64,000 nucleotides of DNA, taken from the NCBI RefSeq assembly GCF_042477335.2, contig NC_091255.1:22174501-22238500 (forward strand), written 5' to 3'. Below the pieces are notes generated by a model. It had not been told where the DNA came from. It saw nothing but the letters and a program-made list of their open reading frames with translations, and made no database searches. Below are positions 12,796 through 23,295 of the stretch, piece by piece. This DNA comes from Ovis canadensis. Taxonomy: Eukaryota; Chordata; Mammalia; Artiodactyla; Bovidae. Within the stretch, counting starts at the first letter, position 1. Each line of letters starts with the position of its first letter. A program made the position numbers and the translations under genes.

Positions 12796-13510
12796 TGTTT
12801 AAAAACTATTGAAAAATGGTAAATATGCACATGGCATATGACCCAGCCCTTCCCTCCACAGGCTTCCCTGGCGGCTCGGCCTGCAACGCAGCAGACCCGG
12901 GTTCAGTCCCTGGGTGGGAAGATCCTCTGGAGAAGGGAAAGGCTCTTCTGGCCTGGAGAGCTCCCCTGTATACAGTCCATAGGGTCGCAGAAAGCCTCGG
13001 ACACGACTGAGCGACTTTCACTTTCCATTCCTAGGTAGTTAACCAGGAGAAAGGAAGGTGTGTATCCACACAAACACCTGTACGTTAATGTTTACGTCAC
13101 CTTCACTTGTGCTAGTCTAAAACTAGCGTCAGTAGATGAACAAACTGTATCTGCACAGTGGAATACTAGTCAGCAATGACAAGGGAATGGCTTATGAATA
13201 GACACAGTGTCACGGGTGAATGTGAAAGTAATTACGCTGCGTGAAAGCCAGACCAAACAGGAAAACCCTGCATCGAATGAGTCCACTGTATAAGTCTAGG
13301 AAACGTAAGCTGTAGTGACAGAAGGTGGGTCAGTGGCTGCTTGGGAATGGGGCTGGAGGGTGAGGGAGGCGTGAGTTATAAGGGAGCATGAGGACATTCT
13401 GGGTGTGACGGATATGTTTGTTATTTTGAGGTCATGGTGTCTTGAGTGTACGTGTGTCAAAACTCATCATTTTACATCAAATTGTATGTCAGTTATAGCT
13501 CCACAGAGCT
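12796..13510 (+). mobile_element. L1M/L1ME 3' end split by a Bov-tA SINE
   Basis: After the SINE (12861-13024), the L1M 3' UTR order is recognisable: CAGTGGAATACTAGTCAGCA, CTGTAGTGACAGAAGGTGGG, TCAGTGGCTGCTTGGG, ending in an A-run near 13517. Confidence 0.75.
12861..13024 (+). mobile_element. Bov-tA SINE inside L1M
   Basis: GGCTTCCCTGGCGGCTCGGC head, GGGTGGGAAGATCCTCTGGA body, CGGACACGACTGAGCGACTT end, with a short internal deletion. Confidence 0.92.
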
Positions 13511-13656
13511 GTGAATAAAAAAAAAACAAAATTTAAGTGTAATGGTTACCTGGGAAAGGCAGAGGGACAAACAGGAGAGGAACAGACTCTCTTTCCCGTG
13601 ACACACGTACTCTTCTCCATTATGGTTTATCACAGGGTGCAGTTCCTTGTGCTTAT

Positions 13657-14560
13657 GCAGTTCAGTGCAGTTCAGTTGCTCAGTCGTGTCCGACTCTTTG
13701 CGACCCCATGAATCGCAGCACGCCAGGCCTCCCTGTCCATCACCAGCTCCCCGAGTTCACTCAGACTCACGTCCATCGAGTCCGTGAGGCCATCCAGCCA
13801 TCTCATCCTCGGTCGTCCCCTTCTCCTCCTGCCCCCAATCCCTCCCAGCATCAGGGTCTTTTCCAGTGAGTCAACTTTTCGCATGAGGCGGCCAAAGTAT
13901 TGGAGCTTCAGCTTTTGCATCATTCCTTCCAAAGAAATCCCAGGGCTGATCTCCTTCAGAATGGACTGGTTGGATCTCCTTGCAGTCCAAGGGACTCTAA
14001 AGAGTCTTCTCCAACACCACAGTTCAAAAGCATCAATTCTTCGGCGCTCAGCCTTCTTCACAGTCCAACTCTCACATCCATACATGACCACAGGAAAAAC
14101 CATAGCCTTGCTAGACGGACCTTAGTCCGCAAAGTAATGTCTGTGCTTTTGAATATGCTATCTAGGTTGGTCATAACTTTTCTTCCAAGGAGTAAGTGTC
14201 TTTTAGTTTCACGGCTGCAGTCACCATCTGCAGTGATTTTGGAGTCCAAAAAAAATAAAGTCTGACACTGTTTCTACTGTTTCCCCATCTATTTCCCATG
14301 AAGTGATGGGACTGGATGCCATGATCTTCGTTTTCTGAATGTTGAGCCTTAAGCCAACTTTTTCACTCTCCACTTTCACTTTCATCAAGAGGCTTTTTAG
14401 TTCCTCTTCACTTTCTGCCATAAGGGTGGTGTCATCTGCATATCTGAGGTTATTGATATTTCTTCCGGCAATCTTGATTCCAGCTTGTGTTTCTTCCAGT
14501 CCAGCGTTTCTTATGATGTACTCTGCATATAAGTTAAATAAGCAGGGTGATAGCACGTTG
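13657..14560 (-). mobile_element. Bov-B (RTE) LINE 3' part, 5'-truncated
   Basis: Minus-strand reading shows the Bov-B reverse-transcriptase box RYADDTTLMAESEEEL, then GLRLNIQKTKIM, and near the 3' end [12 protein letters not shown] and [15 protein letters not shown]. It ends in the GACTGAGC...CTGAACTG terminus common to Bov-B. Stops and a frameshift near 14240 make it inactive. Bov-B is established as a horizontally acquired LINE in ruminants. Confidence 0.93.
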
Positions 14561-15880
14561 TTTATCCATTCTGTATACAATATTGATAGTTTGCAACCGC
14601 TAATCCTAAACTCCCAGTCCTTCCCCTCCCCCACACCCCATCCTTTCTTGACAAGTCTGTTCTCTGTATCTGAGTCTGTTTTGTAGACATATTTGTGTCC
14701 TATTTTAGATTTCCCATATAAGTTAAACCATATGGTATCTATTTTTCTGACTTCACTTAGTGTAATGATGTCTAGGCCCATCCACGTGGCTGCAAATGGC
14801 ATTATTTTGTTCTTTTTTATGGTTGAGTAATAGTCCACTGTGTGTGTTTATCACATCTTTATCCATCCAGCACTTTCGGTAGTTTCCATGTTTGGGCTGT
14901 TGTTAACAGTGCTGTGAACACTGGGGTGCGTGTATCTTTTCAAGTTAGTTTTGTTTGGATGTCTGCCCGGGAGTGGGATTGCTGGAGTCAGGCATGACTT
15001 AGTGACTAGACCACATGCCACATGGGAACTCTTGGGCTTCCCTGATGGCTCAGCAGGTAAAGAAGAGACACAGGAGAGATCCCTGGGTCGGGAAGATCCC
15101 CTGGAGGAGGAAATGGCGATCCCCTCCAGTATTCTTGCCTGAAAACCCCATGGACAGAGGAGCCTGGCAGGCTGCAGTCTGTGGGGTCGCAGAGTCGGCT
15201 GCGACTGTGTGACTAAGCACGGGTGGTAACTGTAGTTTTTGTGCTGAGGAGCCTCCACTCTGCTCTCCATCGGGGCGGTACCGACTGCGGCTCCCCCAGC
15301 ACTGCAGCAGGCTCCCTGTTCTCCACGCCCCCTTCTGCATTGATTATTTGTTGACTTTTAAATTCCGTACATTCTGACTGGTGTGAGGTAGCACCTCATG
15401 GTAGTTTTGTGTTTCTCTAATAATTAGCTATAAGCATCTTTTCATGGGCCATCTGTATGCCTCTTGGTGTCTGGTATTAAGGTCTTCTGCCCATTTCTGG
15501 TTGGGTTTGGTTTGTTAAGAGCTGTACGAGCTGTTTATATATTTCGGAAATTAAGCCCTTGTCTGTTGCATCATTTGCAGATATTTCCTCCCAGTCTGTA
15601 GGTTGTCTTCTTGTTTTGTTTATGGTTTCCCTTGCTGTGCAAAAGCTTGTAAGTTTGATTAGGTCCTGTTTGATCATTTTTGCTTTCATTTCTGTTGCCT
15701 TGGGAGACCGACCTAAGAAAACATTGGTACTATTTATGTCAGAGACTGTTTTCCCTACGTTCTAGGTGTTCTATGGTGTCATGTCTTATATTTAGGTCTT
15801 TAAGCCATTTTGAATTTATTTTTGAGTTGGTATATTCTCACTTCATTGATTTGCATGTGACTGGGGGAGGATCACATTTT
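14561..15880 (-). mobile_element. Ruminant L1 fragment, antisense, with Bov-tA insertion
   Basis: Matches antisense L1 3' sequence: CATATGGTATCTATTTTTCT, CACTTAGTGTAATGATGTC, then after the SINE TAATTAGCTATAAGCATCTT and TGTTGCCTTGGGAGACCGAC, ending near the TTGAGTTGGTATATTCTCAC region. Confidence 0.88.
15034..15221 (+). mobile_element. Bov-tA SINE inside L1
   Basis: GGCTTCCCTGATGGCTCAGC head, GGAAGATCCCCTGGAGGAGG body, diverged end GCGACTGTGTGACTAAGCAC. Confidence 0.92.
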
Positions 15881-16287
15881 TAATAATGCTGATTGGTGCT
15901 CACATTGTTGCATAAATGAGTAAATGAGAGGGCCGACATGGACAAGAAAACAAAAGGAAAGTCATTTCAGGTTGCTCTCCACCACCCGCACCTCCTGGAG
16001 CTGACGTTCGTGGCCGAGGCCACCGCTGCAGTGCTGCTCCTTGTGGAGCTGGCTGGCTCCCTGCACCCGGCTTGGCCTGGCTGCTGGCACAGGGGAGAGA
16101 GTTCAGCTTCCTGAGCATTTCTTGCAGGCCCCGTGAGCAGAGCCTTACATTTCAATATGCTGTCTCTGAATCCTCCTCTCAAAAATTTATCTTTACTATG
16201 GCCAAAAGTGCACTTAACGACACACAACCCGTGGTGTGAAAAATCTTAACAAAAAGCTGAGACTTGGGTTGATAGTTTTCAAAATGT

Positions 16288-16436
16288 TTACCTGGTCTCA
16301 GCTGCAGCACAAGGGCATATGAACTCAGTTCTTTAAGGTGCAGCACGTGGGATCAAGTTCCCTGACTGGGGATCGAGCCCAGGCCCCCTGCATTGGGAGC
16401 ACGGTGTCTTAGCCACTGCACCACCAGGGAAGTCCC
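16288..16436 (-). mobile_element. CHR SINE
   Basis: Reverse strand: GATCGAGCCCAGGCCCCCTG, CACCACCAGGGAAGTCCC. Its left part is diverged. Confidence 0.85.
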
Positions 16437-17139
16437 AGGTTGATTGATAGGTCTCACTGGCACATTCTTTAAATACACATGGAGATATATTTAACACGCT
16501 TTCCACTTCCTAGCTTTATTCCAGTCAAACCCAGTTTCATAGTGAAAAACCCAGGAGGTTTTCTTTTGATCTTCCTGATTGACCACATTCCCATCTCCTT
16601 GTCTTTCTACAGATCTGATTTGTATCCAGTCTGATCAGCAGTCTCTCACATAAGACTTTCCAGACCCAGGACTCCAGAGGAGCCAGGCACCTCACAAGTG
16701 AGTAGCCTCAGTGCCGCCTCTGTCTGTGAAACGGGGATGCTCTTCTGACTGGAGTCACTCCGGGCAGCCCTCCGGGGCCCTGGGTAGGGGATACGCACAC
16801 TTCTCAGGGTACAGACTGAAGTGGTATGAAAGACGACATGGGCATTCTGTTAACCTTTATTTCCAGCACACATCTTAAGCCGGGGCGGTGGGGGGGGGGT
16901 AGGGGCGACACATCTTGGAGGTTGGAAAAATCTTGGGCTGAGGAAAGGGTATTTGGCCACATCCAGGGTCAGGTCAGCTAAAATGCTCATTAACTTAGAC
17001 GAGTGAATTTTTGCTACCATGGCCTTGAAGTTACCTGGGATTGTTTCCATGGAAATGTCATACCACAGGTATTCAGATGTCACAAATAATAAATATGATA
17101 CAGTTCGCTCTTTTAAATTATAAAGAGCTAAGGAGCTAA

Positions 17140-17270
17140 GGAGAAGGCAATGGCACCCCACTCCAGTACTCTTGCCTGGAAAATCCCATGGATGGAGGAG
17201 CCTGGTGGGCTGCTGTCTGTGGGGTCGTACAGAGTCGGACACGACTGAAGCGACTTAGCAGCAGCAGCAA
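17140..17270 (+). mobile_element. Bov-A2 half unit with (AGC)n tail
   Basis: GAGAAGGCAATGGCACCCCA start, CGGACACGACTGAAGCGACT end, followed by AGCAGCAGC. No tRNA head. Confidence 0.9.
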
Positions 17271-17856
17271 GGTGACCATATGTTCCTGGCTTTTCTATAA
17301 CTGATCCAATTCAGTATCTCTTTAGTTCACAAAGCCCATTCATTGGAATATAATGCCTAAAGTGGTATCATTTTTACACCTTTGTAAGATCTCTGTGTCT
17401 AGAGTTAGGCTTATGAAAATATGGCCATCATAGCCGTGGAGGTAGGCAGGAACATAGGAAAGAGCACGGCCTTAGGTGGGATCAGAAGTTCTGATCTCTT
17501 CCTAATTACCACTGAATACCCCTCAGTAAGAGCAGGACCCTACAAGGCCGTTATTCAGGGATTAGCCGCCCTTGTTTCTGTCTTTAACGTTCCCTAAAAT
17601 AGGAAGACTTTCTCTTTAGTGCCTTTAAAAAAAAAAATAATCAGAGCGCTGAATTTTACATTGATTTTGCATGTTGGCATCTTTGACTGCCTTTCCTGTT
17701 AATCAATGAAAATGATTTGTCTCCATCCTGTGAAGAATACACAGTTACAGAAAATAACCATCTCCAATTGTCTCACCTTCCCAATCCGCAGACGCTGCAG
17801 AAGGCTGCCGTGAATCAGTAGCATCTAGGGTACTGACAGATATCTGTATCTTGCAG

Positions 17857-17948
17857 GAAGGCGACTGTAACTTCCGATTCCTTGGTGGAGGAAAACACCC
17901 CGCTCTGGTCTTGCTCCCAACGATGCAAGTGTGATTGCTGGCGTCTTC
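17857..17948 (+). other. DUSP14: DUSP14 5' UTR part of the coding exon, with probable acceptor
   Basis: A pyrimidine-containing tract ending in TTGCAG at 17851-17856 is the best acceptor upstream of the start codon, so the coding exon probably begins at 17857. The segment holds one ATG, at 17923, which opens a three-codon frame closed by TGA at 17932-17934, 14 bases before the main ATG. The acceptor is inferred from sequence only. Confidence 0.55.
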
Positions 17949-18545
17949 ATGAGCTCCAGAGGTCACAGCACGCTCCCCCGGACTCTCATGGCCCCCCGGA
18001 TGATTTCTGAGGGAGACCTAGGAGGCATTGCGCAGATCACCTCCTCGCTCTTCCTGGGCAGAGGCAGCGTAGCCTCCAACCGGCACCTCCTCCAGGCTCG
18101 CGGCATCACCTGCATTGTGAACGCTACCATCGAGATCCCCAATTTCAACTGGCCCCAGTTTGAATATGTTAAAGTGCCTCTGGCTGACATGCCTCATGCC
18201 CCCATTGGACTGTACTTTGACACCGTAGCCGACAAGATCCACAGCGTGAGCCGGAAACACGGGGCCACCCTGGTGCACTGTGCTGCGGGGGTCAGCCGCT
18301 CGGCCACGCTCTGCATCGCGTACCTGATGAAATTTCACAACGTGTGCCTGCTGGAGGCCTACAACTGGGTGAAAGCCCGGAGGCCCGTCATCAGGCCCAA
18401 CGTCGGCTTCTGGAGGCAGCTGATAGACTACGAGCGCCAGCTTTATGGGAAGTCAACAGTTAAAATGGTGCAGACACCGTACGGCATAGTGCCAGACGTT
18501 TACGAGAAGGAGTCCCGCCACCTGATGCCTTACTGGGGGATCTGA
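17949..18545 (+). CDS. DUSP14: DUSP14 (MKP6), dual-specificity phosphatase 14, complete CDS in one exon
   Basis: A 198-residue open frame ending in TGA, the normal length for this small atypical dual-specificity phosphatase. It removes phosphate from Tyr and Ser/Thr, and the family acts on MAP kinases and on TAB1 in T-cell receptor signalling in the cytosol. The signature HCxxGxxR appears as HCAAGVSRS, with catalytic Cys at residue 111 and Arg at 117. The general-acid Asp is probably residue 80 in the LADMPHAP loop. There is no CH2/rhodanese MAPK-docking domain, as expected. I chose the ATG at 17949 because the protein then starts MSSRGHSTLP as in other mammals. The frame is open six codons further upstream but contains no ATG. 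The start has a poor context (TTC before ATG) and a tiny uORF lies just upstream. No frameshift or missing catalytic residue is visible. Confidence 0.98.
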   Translation: MSSRGHSTLPRTLMAPRMISEGDLGGIAQITSSLFLGRGSVASNRHLLQARGITCIVNATIEIPNFNWPQFEYVKVPLADMPHAPIGLYFDTVADKIHSVSRKHGATLVHCAAGVSRSATLCIAYLMKFHNVCLLEAYNWVKARRPVIRPNVGFWRQLIDYERQLYGKSTVKMVQTPYGIVPDVYEKESRHLMPYWGI

Positions 18546-18855
18546 GCCACCAGAGCCCGCAGCAGCAGCCCCTCGAGCAGGACCAGCATCTGCTACACGC
18601 CGTCTGCTCCCCTCCTCACCTTTCTTTCCAAATGGTGGACAAATGCTCCTCCCCGAAGTGTTTTTTTTTTTTTTTACACTGGGTGTTTCATGTTTTATTT
18701 TGAGAGAGAGGGAAGGGAGGGGAGGAAGACACGGGGAATGCTCACATTGCTACTAACATTTTTAAAACTAACATTTTGGAATAGTGTTTATGAAAATCTT
18801 GAACTGGCTTTTAAACAGTTTCAAGTTTCAACATTTTTAACAATTTCAACAGTTT

Positions 18856-18861
18856 AATAAA
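18856..18861 (+). terminator. DUSP14: Proximal poly(A) signal of DUSP14
   Basis: Canonical AATAAA with T/GT-rich sequence 5-25 bases downstream. The hexamer sits in an 8-bp inverted repeat (18848-18855 with 18859-18866) with a 3-base loop. Confidence 0.6.
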
Positions 18862-19182
18862 CTGTTTGGTTCTGCTCTGTTCTCAACCCTATGCCTCTTG
18901 GCATCATGGGAGGAGCTCAGTGCAAAAATCACTTTGGACCCCCATTAACCCTTTAGATACAGGCTTTGCCCAGGCTGCCAACCAAACAGATGCTTAGGGA
19001 ACACTGATACCAGCATCAGCCTCCACTGGGTCAGCCCTACTCTTTCCTTTCCTTCTATAATTTAGTGACTCTGTAAGTTAAAAAAAAAAAGCCTTTATTA
19101 TTTAGCTGTTAATTATAATGCAATCTGCTGCAAACACCCTCTTGGAATCAGTGTGCCCCAGGAGTATATTAGCATTATTTTT

Positions 19183-19188
19183 AATAAA
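19183..19188 (+). terminator. DUSP14: Distal poly(A) signal of DUSP14
   Basis: Canonical AATAAA about 45 bases upstream of a long GT-rich element (19234-19260), which resembles a CstF-binding downstream element. It would add about 330 bases to the 3' UTR. Confidence 0.5.
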
Positions 19189-19205
19189 TACATCTGCTTA
19201 ACATA

Positions 19206-20869
19206 TTGGAATTTTTACTAATGAGAATTTCAGGGTGTGCGTGTGTATGTGTGTGTGTTGATGGACAAAAGATAGCTCTTGAGTAACCATTAAGGGTATG
19301 GCGCCTGTGAAAATTGTGAATGCTACTTAAAGCAGACACCCCCTTGAGTCGTGGCAGCGTTTCGCATCCTTGCAGATGGGCGGTGTTGGCCTCACTCGCC
19401 ATGCTGGGACAGGAGACACACAGCGTGGTGCACGCTAGTGCAGTGCAGCTCTCAGCTGTCTCCTGATGGCCAGAAGGCACCGAGGCAGTGAGTCCTCCAC
19501 GAGAGAAGCTGTTTCTTAACAAAAGGTGTCCCCCTCTGCCTGCCTACTGACTTACACAGAAATGCCCTGAACCAAACCTCAGCAGCTAACACAATGGCTT
19601 CCTTTGCTGAAACCTGGGAATGTGCCACTGCCCCTCGTAAATCTGACGACACAACAGGGGATAGGTACACGTTTCTGCTAGCGTCTCTACTCCATGCCCC
19701 TGGGAAGCCCCTGGGAGCTCCCAGGTTGCCCTTCCTTTTCCAGGAGAGCCACTTGTCCCAGCAACAGCTTGCTTTTACTTCATTTGCCAGGTAGGTTGTA
19801 GCCTGCTTATCCATAGAAAAATTTCCTAGGTTTTGGGTTTATGTGGCAAGAAGCCCTATATATAATGCCAGTAGCTGAATATTATATAAGTCATATTATT
19901 CAGACTTTACCTGGTTTGTGGCAATGGTCTCCCTCTGCGTTCTAATTTTGAAAATTTGCCCACTTAAAAACATGTGCCGTTATTGTCTGCATGGGAAAAT
20001 TAAAATGAAATTAATAGTTTCTGTGGGAAATCAGAGCAACCCATAAACGCCCTGGCAGCACATGATCAAAAATCAGTCAGAAGATGGAACAATCTGCGGT
20101 TGTGGAGGCTGGGCTCCTCCAACATGAAGGCAAACTCTAGGCCTGGTGGTCTCTGGAGAAATACCCCAGACTCACCCTGTGCACAGGAGGACACCTGGTG
20201 GCAGAGGCTCTTTGTAATGAAGAGACTTCTGCAGAGATCCTGGCAGACGTCCACGCCGGGGTGGAGCTCAGCGCGCTCCTAAGGCTTAGAGAGTCTAACA
20301 CCTTTCTCACCTAAATGTCAGAGTTTAGCAGCTGAAAGTCACAAAGGAAGCTGTGTGGCCTCCACGGTGTGGGGGGAATTTTCAGTAGAGATCCATATCA
20401 TAAAGGCCCTATCATTTTTTCTAAGCTTAGGAACATACTAGTCATTAAATAAAAAGCAATTAGAAGGCACCTGTAAATAAATAAATATGTAGATGCACAC
20501 CAAATATATTCAGATAATTTAAAATAAGCAACCTCTATGAACTGCTAGCAAGTAGCCACAGAAAAAACAAAGCACAGATAATATCCTGATAGACCCTGTG
20601 CTGCTGCGATCTCAAGCATGTCCAGACGAAAACTACACAGTAAGCCATAAAAAATTAAAGGCGAAATACACTGCCAAAACAGAGCTGACTAATTGCCACT
20701 CAAGCAGGGGGGTGAAGCAGCTTGCACAATGCATTCTATGGAAGTGAGTAACCCTGGTTACTGTTTCCAAGGACACTGGGCTCTTGGCTAACAGGCATTG
20801 AGGTGAAGCTGAATGCAGTGTTGACTCATTTTAATAAACCTGCGTAAAGAAAATCAACGTGACGGAATT
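19206..20869. other. Convergent intergenic gap between DUSP14 and SYNRG
   Basis: The 3' ends of the two genes face each other here. No coding frame or young repeat is recognised. If the proximal SYNRG poly(A) site is used, the gap extends to about 23060. Confidence 0.6.
19234..19260 (+). repeat. (TG)n-rich tract downstream of the distal DUSP14 poly(A) signal
   Basis: GTGTGCGTGTGTATGTGTGTGTGTTG. May act as a GT-rich downstream element for 3' end formation as well as being a microsatellite. Confidence 0.7.
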
Positions 20870-20884
20870 CCACACTCCCCAATC

Positions 20885-20890
20885 TTTATT
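20885..20890 (-). terminator. SYNRG: Distal poly(A) signal of SYNRG
   Basis: AATAAA on the minus strand, followed by GGGGAGTGTGG and a T-rich run in transcript direction. It would create a 2.3-kb 3' UTR. Confidence 0.45.
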
Positions 20891-21926
20891 GGCAGATCGA
20901 ATAAAGCATTTCCAGTACTAAACAAGATCCTGAAAGTAGTGAACGCTCTGCAGCAAAAGCTTTTCGTTGATGCCTGCTGTATTTGTCCTCTGGCACTTCC
21001 CATGAGGTGACTAAACCAACCGTACTTGCTAAGGTCAGCAGTAATTATACTTACGAGTTTTATCTCAGGCGTTCTGCAATACATCTAGAAATGGAAACCT
21101 ATCTAGTTAACAGGTGAGCATTGTCATCAATATGGACCACAGTGACAGAAGAATAGTGCACACAGCGTTTCTGAAAATGTCTCTGCCGTGGAGATTCTGT
21201 GAAACCGGGAGACGTCTCTTGTTGCAAAGGTCGACTTGTGACCGTGGTCCATCACGGAACGTACAAGACCAGTGAGAAGGCTGCACGAAACCCGGGGCAC
21301 TGCTCAGGCTGAAGTGGAGCCCCGAGGCCCCAGGCAAAGTTCACTAGAAACCGGCCCGTTTGTGACGTCACTAACACCCGCTGGCCCTGTGGAGGGCAAA
21401 GGTAGCAATCAGAGACACAGCTGTTCTGGTTATTAGCAGCTGGAGATGGTATCATCCGCAACAGATGAGAAAAAACAGATTTATCTCAGCAACCCTTGTC
21501 TGCATCCTGGCATGCAGCCAGGTAAAGCAGAAGCCCCAACAGCTCAGGAATGAGAATGTTCTCTACCTTTCGTGGGGAGGGTGGAAGTAAAAGATGTAAG
21601 ATGTAGCAAAATCGAATTGCCCCAAGTTTTGTCCTGAGGAGGGAAAAATGATCTAGTTAATTACGTAAAGAGACAAAGCCAACTTTTCCAGTTTACAAAC
21701 TGGAAAAAACTAAGTCTGTGTCAGAGAGCTTAAGCCACACAGAGTGAAGCACACAAGGTTCAAAATCGCCTCATAGACACGTAATTCACAACAGAAACGA
21801 GTGCCCCAGATTGACGTGTTCTTCCCAGGAACAGCACAGTCCTTACTCCTTGACTTTTGCCCCCTGATTTTATGCGTTCGGTTTAAGCAGCAAAGAAAAT
21901 TCCCTACACCAGAGAGCATGAAGGAG

Positions 21927-22043
21927 CTCCCTGGCGACCCAGTGGTGTAGACTCTGTGCTTTCACTGCTGAAGACGCAGGTTCAATTCCTGGTAGGGCAG
22001 CTATGATCCCACAAGCTACACAGTGAGGCCAAAGGAAAAAAAA
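21927..22043 (+). mobile_element. CHR-type SINE in the distal SYNRG 3' UTR
   Basis: GAGCTCCCTGGCGACCCAGT head and GCAGGTTCAATTCCTGG B-box-like segment, followed by an A-run at about 22037. Antisense to SYNRG. Confidence 0.8.
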
Positions 22044-23079
22044 CACACAACAGAGGGCATGAGCCTTTTCCTTCTAAAATTCAGTGCTGGTTCTGAGCAA
22101 TTTCCTGCCATTGCTTCCAAGTCACGTGCCTCTACCACAAATACACACCTTACTCTTCTTGCTGGGCCACGAGCTCCACCATCCAACCCTGAGCAATTTC
22201 CAGGTCTCTCACAGAGAAACGCATTGGTCCCTGTGCAGGCGTTCTTGGAAATCTGGACAGAGGCCTTCGCAAAGAGATTTCATCCAGCTGCCTTTCCAAA
22301 CCTTGTCTGAAGAAAAATACCACGTTCACAGCCTGTGTGTGAAGCAACACGGGGCCTTCAGTGAAGACCCCCATGGGCAACGACATTCATCCAGATACAC
22401 CAAGATTCAGCGCTCGGTCGAAATGGACGTTCTCCACTGCGAAGTTCCCAGGTGTGCTTTGAAAGTCTTCCTGAAAGCTGCCAGTCTTTGCAATGCGCGA
22501 ACGGAGTGGAGAACGATTCTGTTGCGACACTAGAGCTGGTAAGCCCGCCCTCACCCACCTGCCGCTGTCCAGTGGAGAGAAGCTGACATTTTTCTATAAA
22601 AGAATATCCGTTTAATCACAGTGTCCCCCTTTCTAGTCATTTCAGATATTAACACACTACATGTGGCTAAATGCATTCTACTTCACACAACAGTAAGTGC
22701 TCCAGATACACAAACACTGGCTCGAAATCCTTCTGACTCCAGTCCTAGAGCAAGAATTTAATTTTCTTCAAATGTCAATTCTTCACAGTTTCCGTGCTGC
22801 AGCAGCAAATTATGCCTTAGATAAAGGCAACTGTGGTCCATATTTTAAAACATCTTAAGAGAACTAGAGGTAAGTTAGCAAACTTCCAGTGTCTCGTGCA
22901 GTTTGGGTAGGGCGGTTTGACCTGAAATCCCAAAGACTGGCCGCGGGAACTTGGGGGCAAAGTTCGTCTGTGGGAAGGACTGGGAACTTGCACAGCCCCT
23001 CCCCCACCTCTTGAGGCTTCCCTCCTGAAGGGGTGGGGCGGGGGGGGGGGGCGGGTTGCTCCACAGCACTCACATTCTG

Positions 23080-23085
23080 TTTATT
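23080..23085 (-). terminator. SYNRG: Proximal poly(A) signal of SYNRG
   Basis: AATAAA on the minus strand 79 bases after the stop codon, followed in transcript direction by GT-rich sequence (TGTGAGTGCTGTGG) and then a pure C tract. Position and downstream element are typical of a working site. Confidence 0.6.
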
Positions 23086-23163
23086 GGTCCCTGTCACCCC
23101 AAGGGGTGTGGTGGAAAAAAACAAACCCAGCTGGGTACGTAATAGAGGAGCTGTCAGGAGCTT

Positions 23164-23295
23164 TCAGAGCAAATCAGGCAGGATCAGGCCGGGCGGTTTT
23201 GGTTCGACACAGTTGATCCAGAAGTTGGCACAGCTGGCGTGATACTGGTGTCCCCCGTACGCCAGCTTGAAGCTGTCAGTTTCCGAGTTGAACGC
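23164..23295 (-). CDS. SYNRG: SYNRG terminal coding exon with stop codon
   Basis: Acceptor TTCTTCCTGGCAG|GCGTTC. It encodes [20 protein letters not shown] and onward to the C-terminus [10 protein letters not shown], with TGA at 23166-23164. The Cys/His-containing stretch (CANFWINC) is the conserved end of the protein. It joins in phase 0 to either the 111-bp exon or the microexon. Confidence 0.97.
   Translation of the reverse strand, partial: AFNSETDSFKLAYGGHQYHASCANFWINCVEPKPPGLILPDLL

Larger units (their letters stand above)
1..17856. other. 5' flank or 5' intron of DUSP14, no coding exon recognised
   Basis: No protein-coding homology was recognised except transposon remnants, which are listed separately. 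DUSP14 in mammals has upstream non-coding exons, so much of this may be intron. Unique sequence remains at about 1-530, 2100-2700, 3560-4700, 5000-7290 and 15881-17856. The 5600-7300 part is more G+C-rich than its surroundings but does not look like a clear CpG island. Confidence 0.6.
18546..19205 (+). other. DUSP14: DUSP14 3' UTR
   Basis: Follows the TGA. It contains a T15-16 run near 18660, A/T-rich sequence, an AATAAA at 18856-18861 followed by T/GT-rich sequence, and a second AATAAA at 19183-19188 followed by a strong GT-rich tract at 19234-19260. The transcript end is therefore near 18880 or 19205. Which one is used cannot be decided from sequence. Confidence 0.65.
20870..23163 (-). other. 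SYNRG: SYNRG 3' UTR (maximum extent)
   Basis: From the stop codon to a minus-strand AATAAA at 20890-20885. A nearer AATAAA at 23085-23080 would give a UTR of only about 100 bases. The long form would include a CHR SINE (about 21927-22043) in antisense orientation to the gene. The distal end is inferred from the signal alone. Confidence 0.5.

Noticed and set aside
13672..14103. 143-codon minus-strand frame with protein-like composition
   Set aside because: 3' end of Bov-B ORF, repeated in pieces at 31285-31662 and 33358-33670. Annotated as LINE.
15900..16230. G+C-rich stretch with open frames on both strands, examined as a processed pseudogene
   Set aside because: Neither strand gave a protein I recognise, and no poly(A) tail or flanking duplication was seen.
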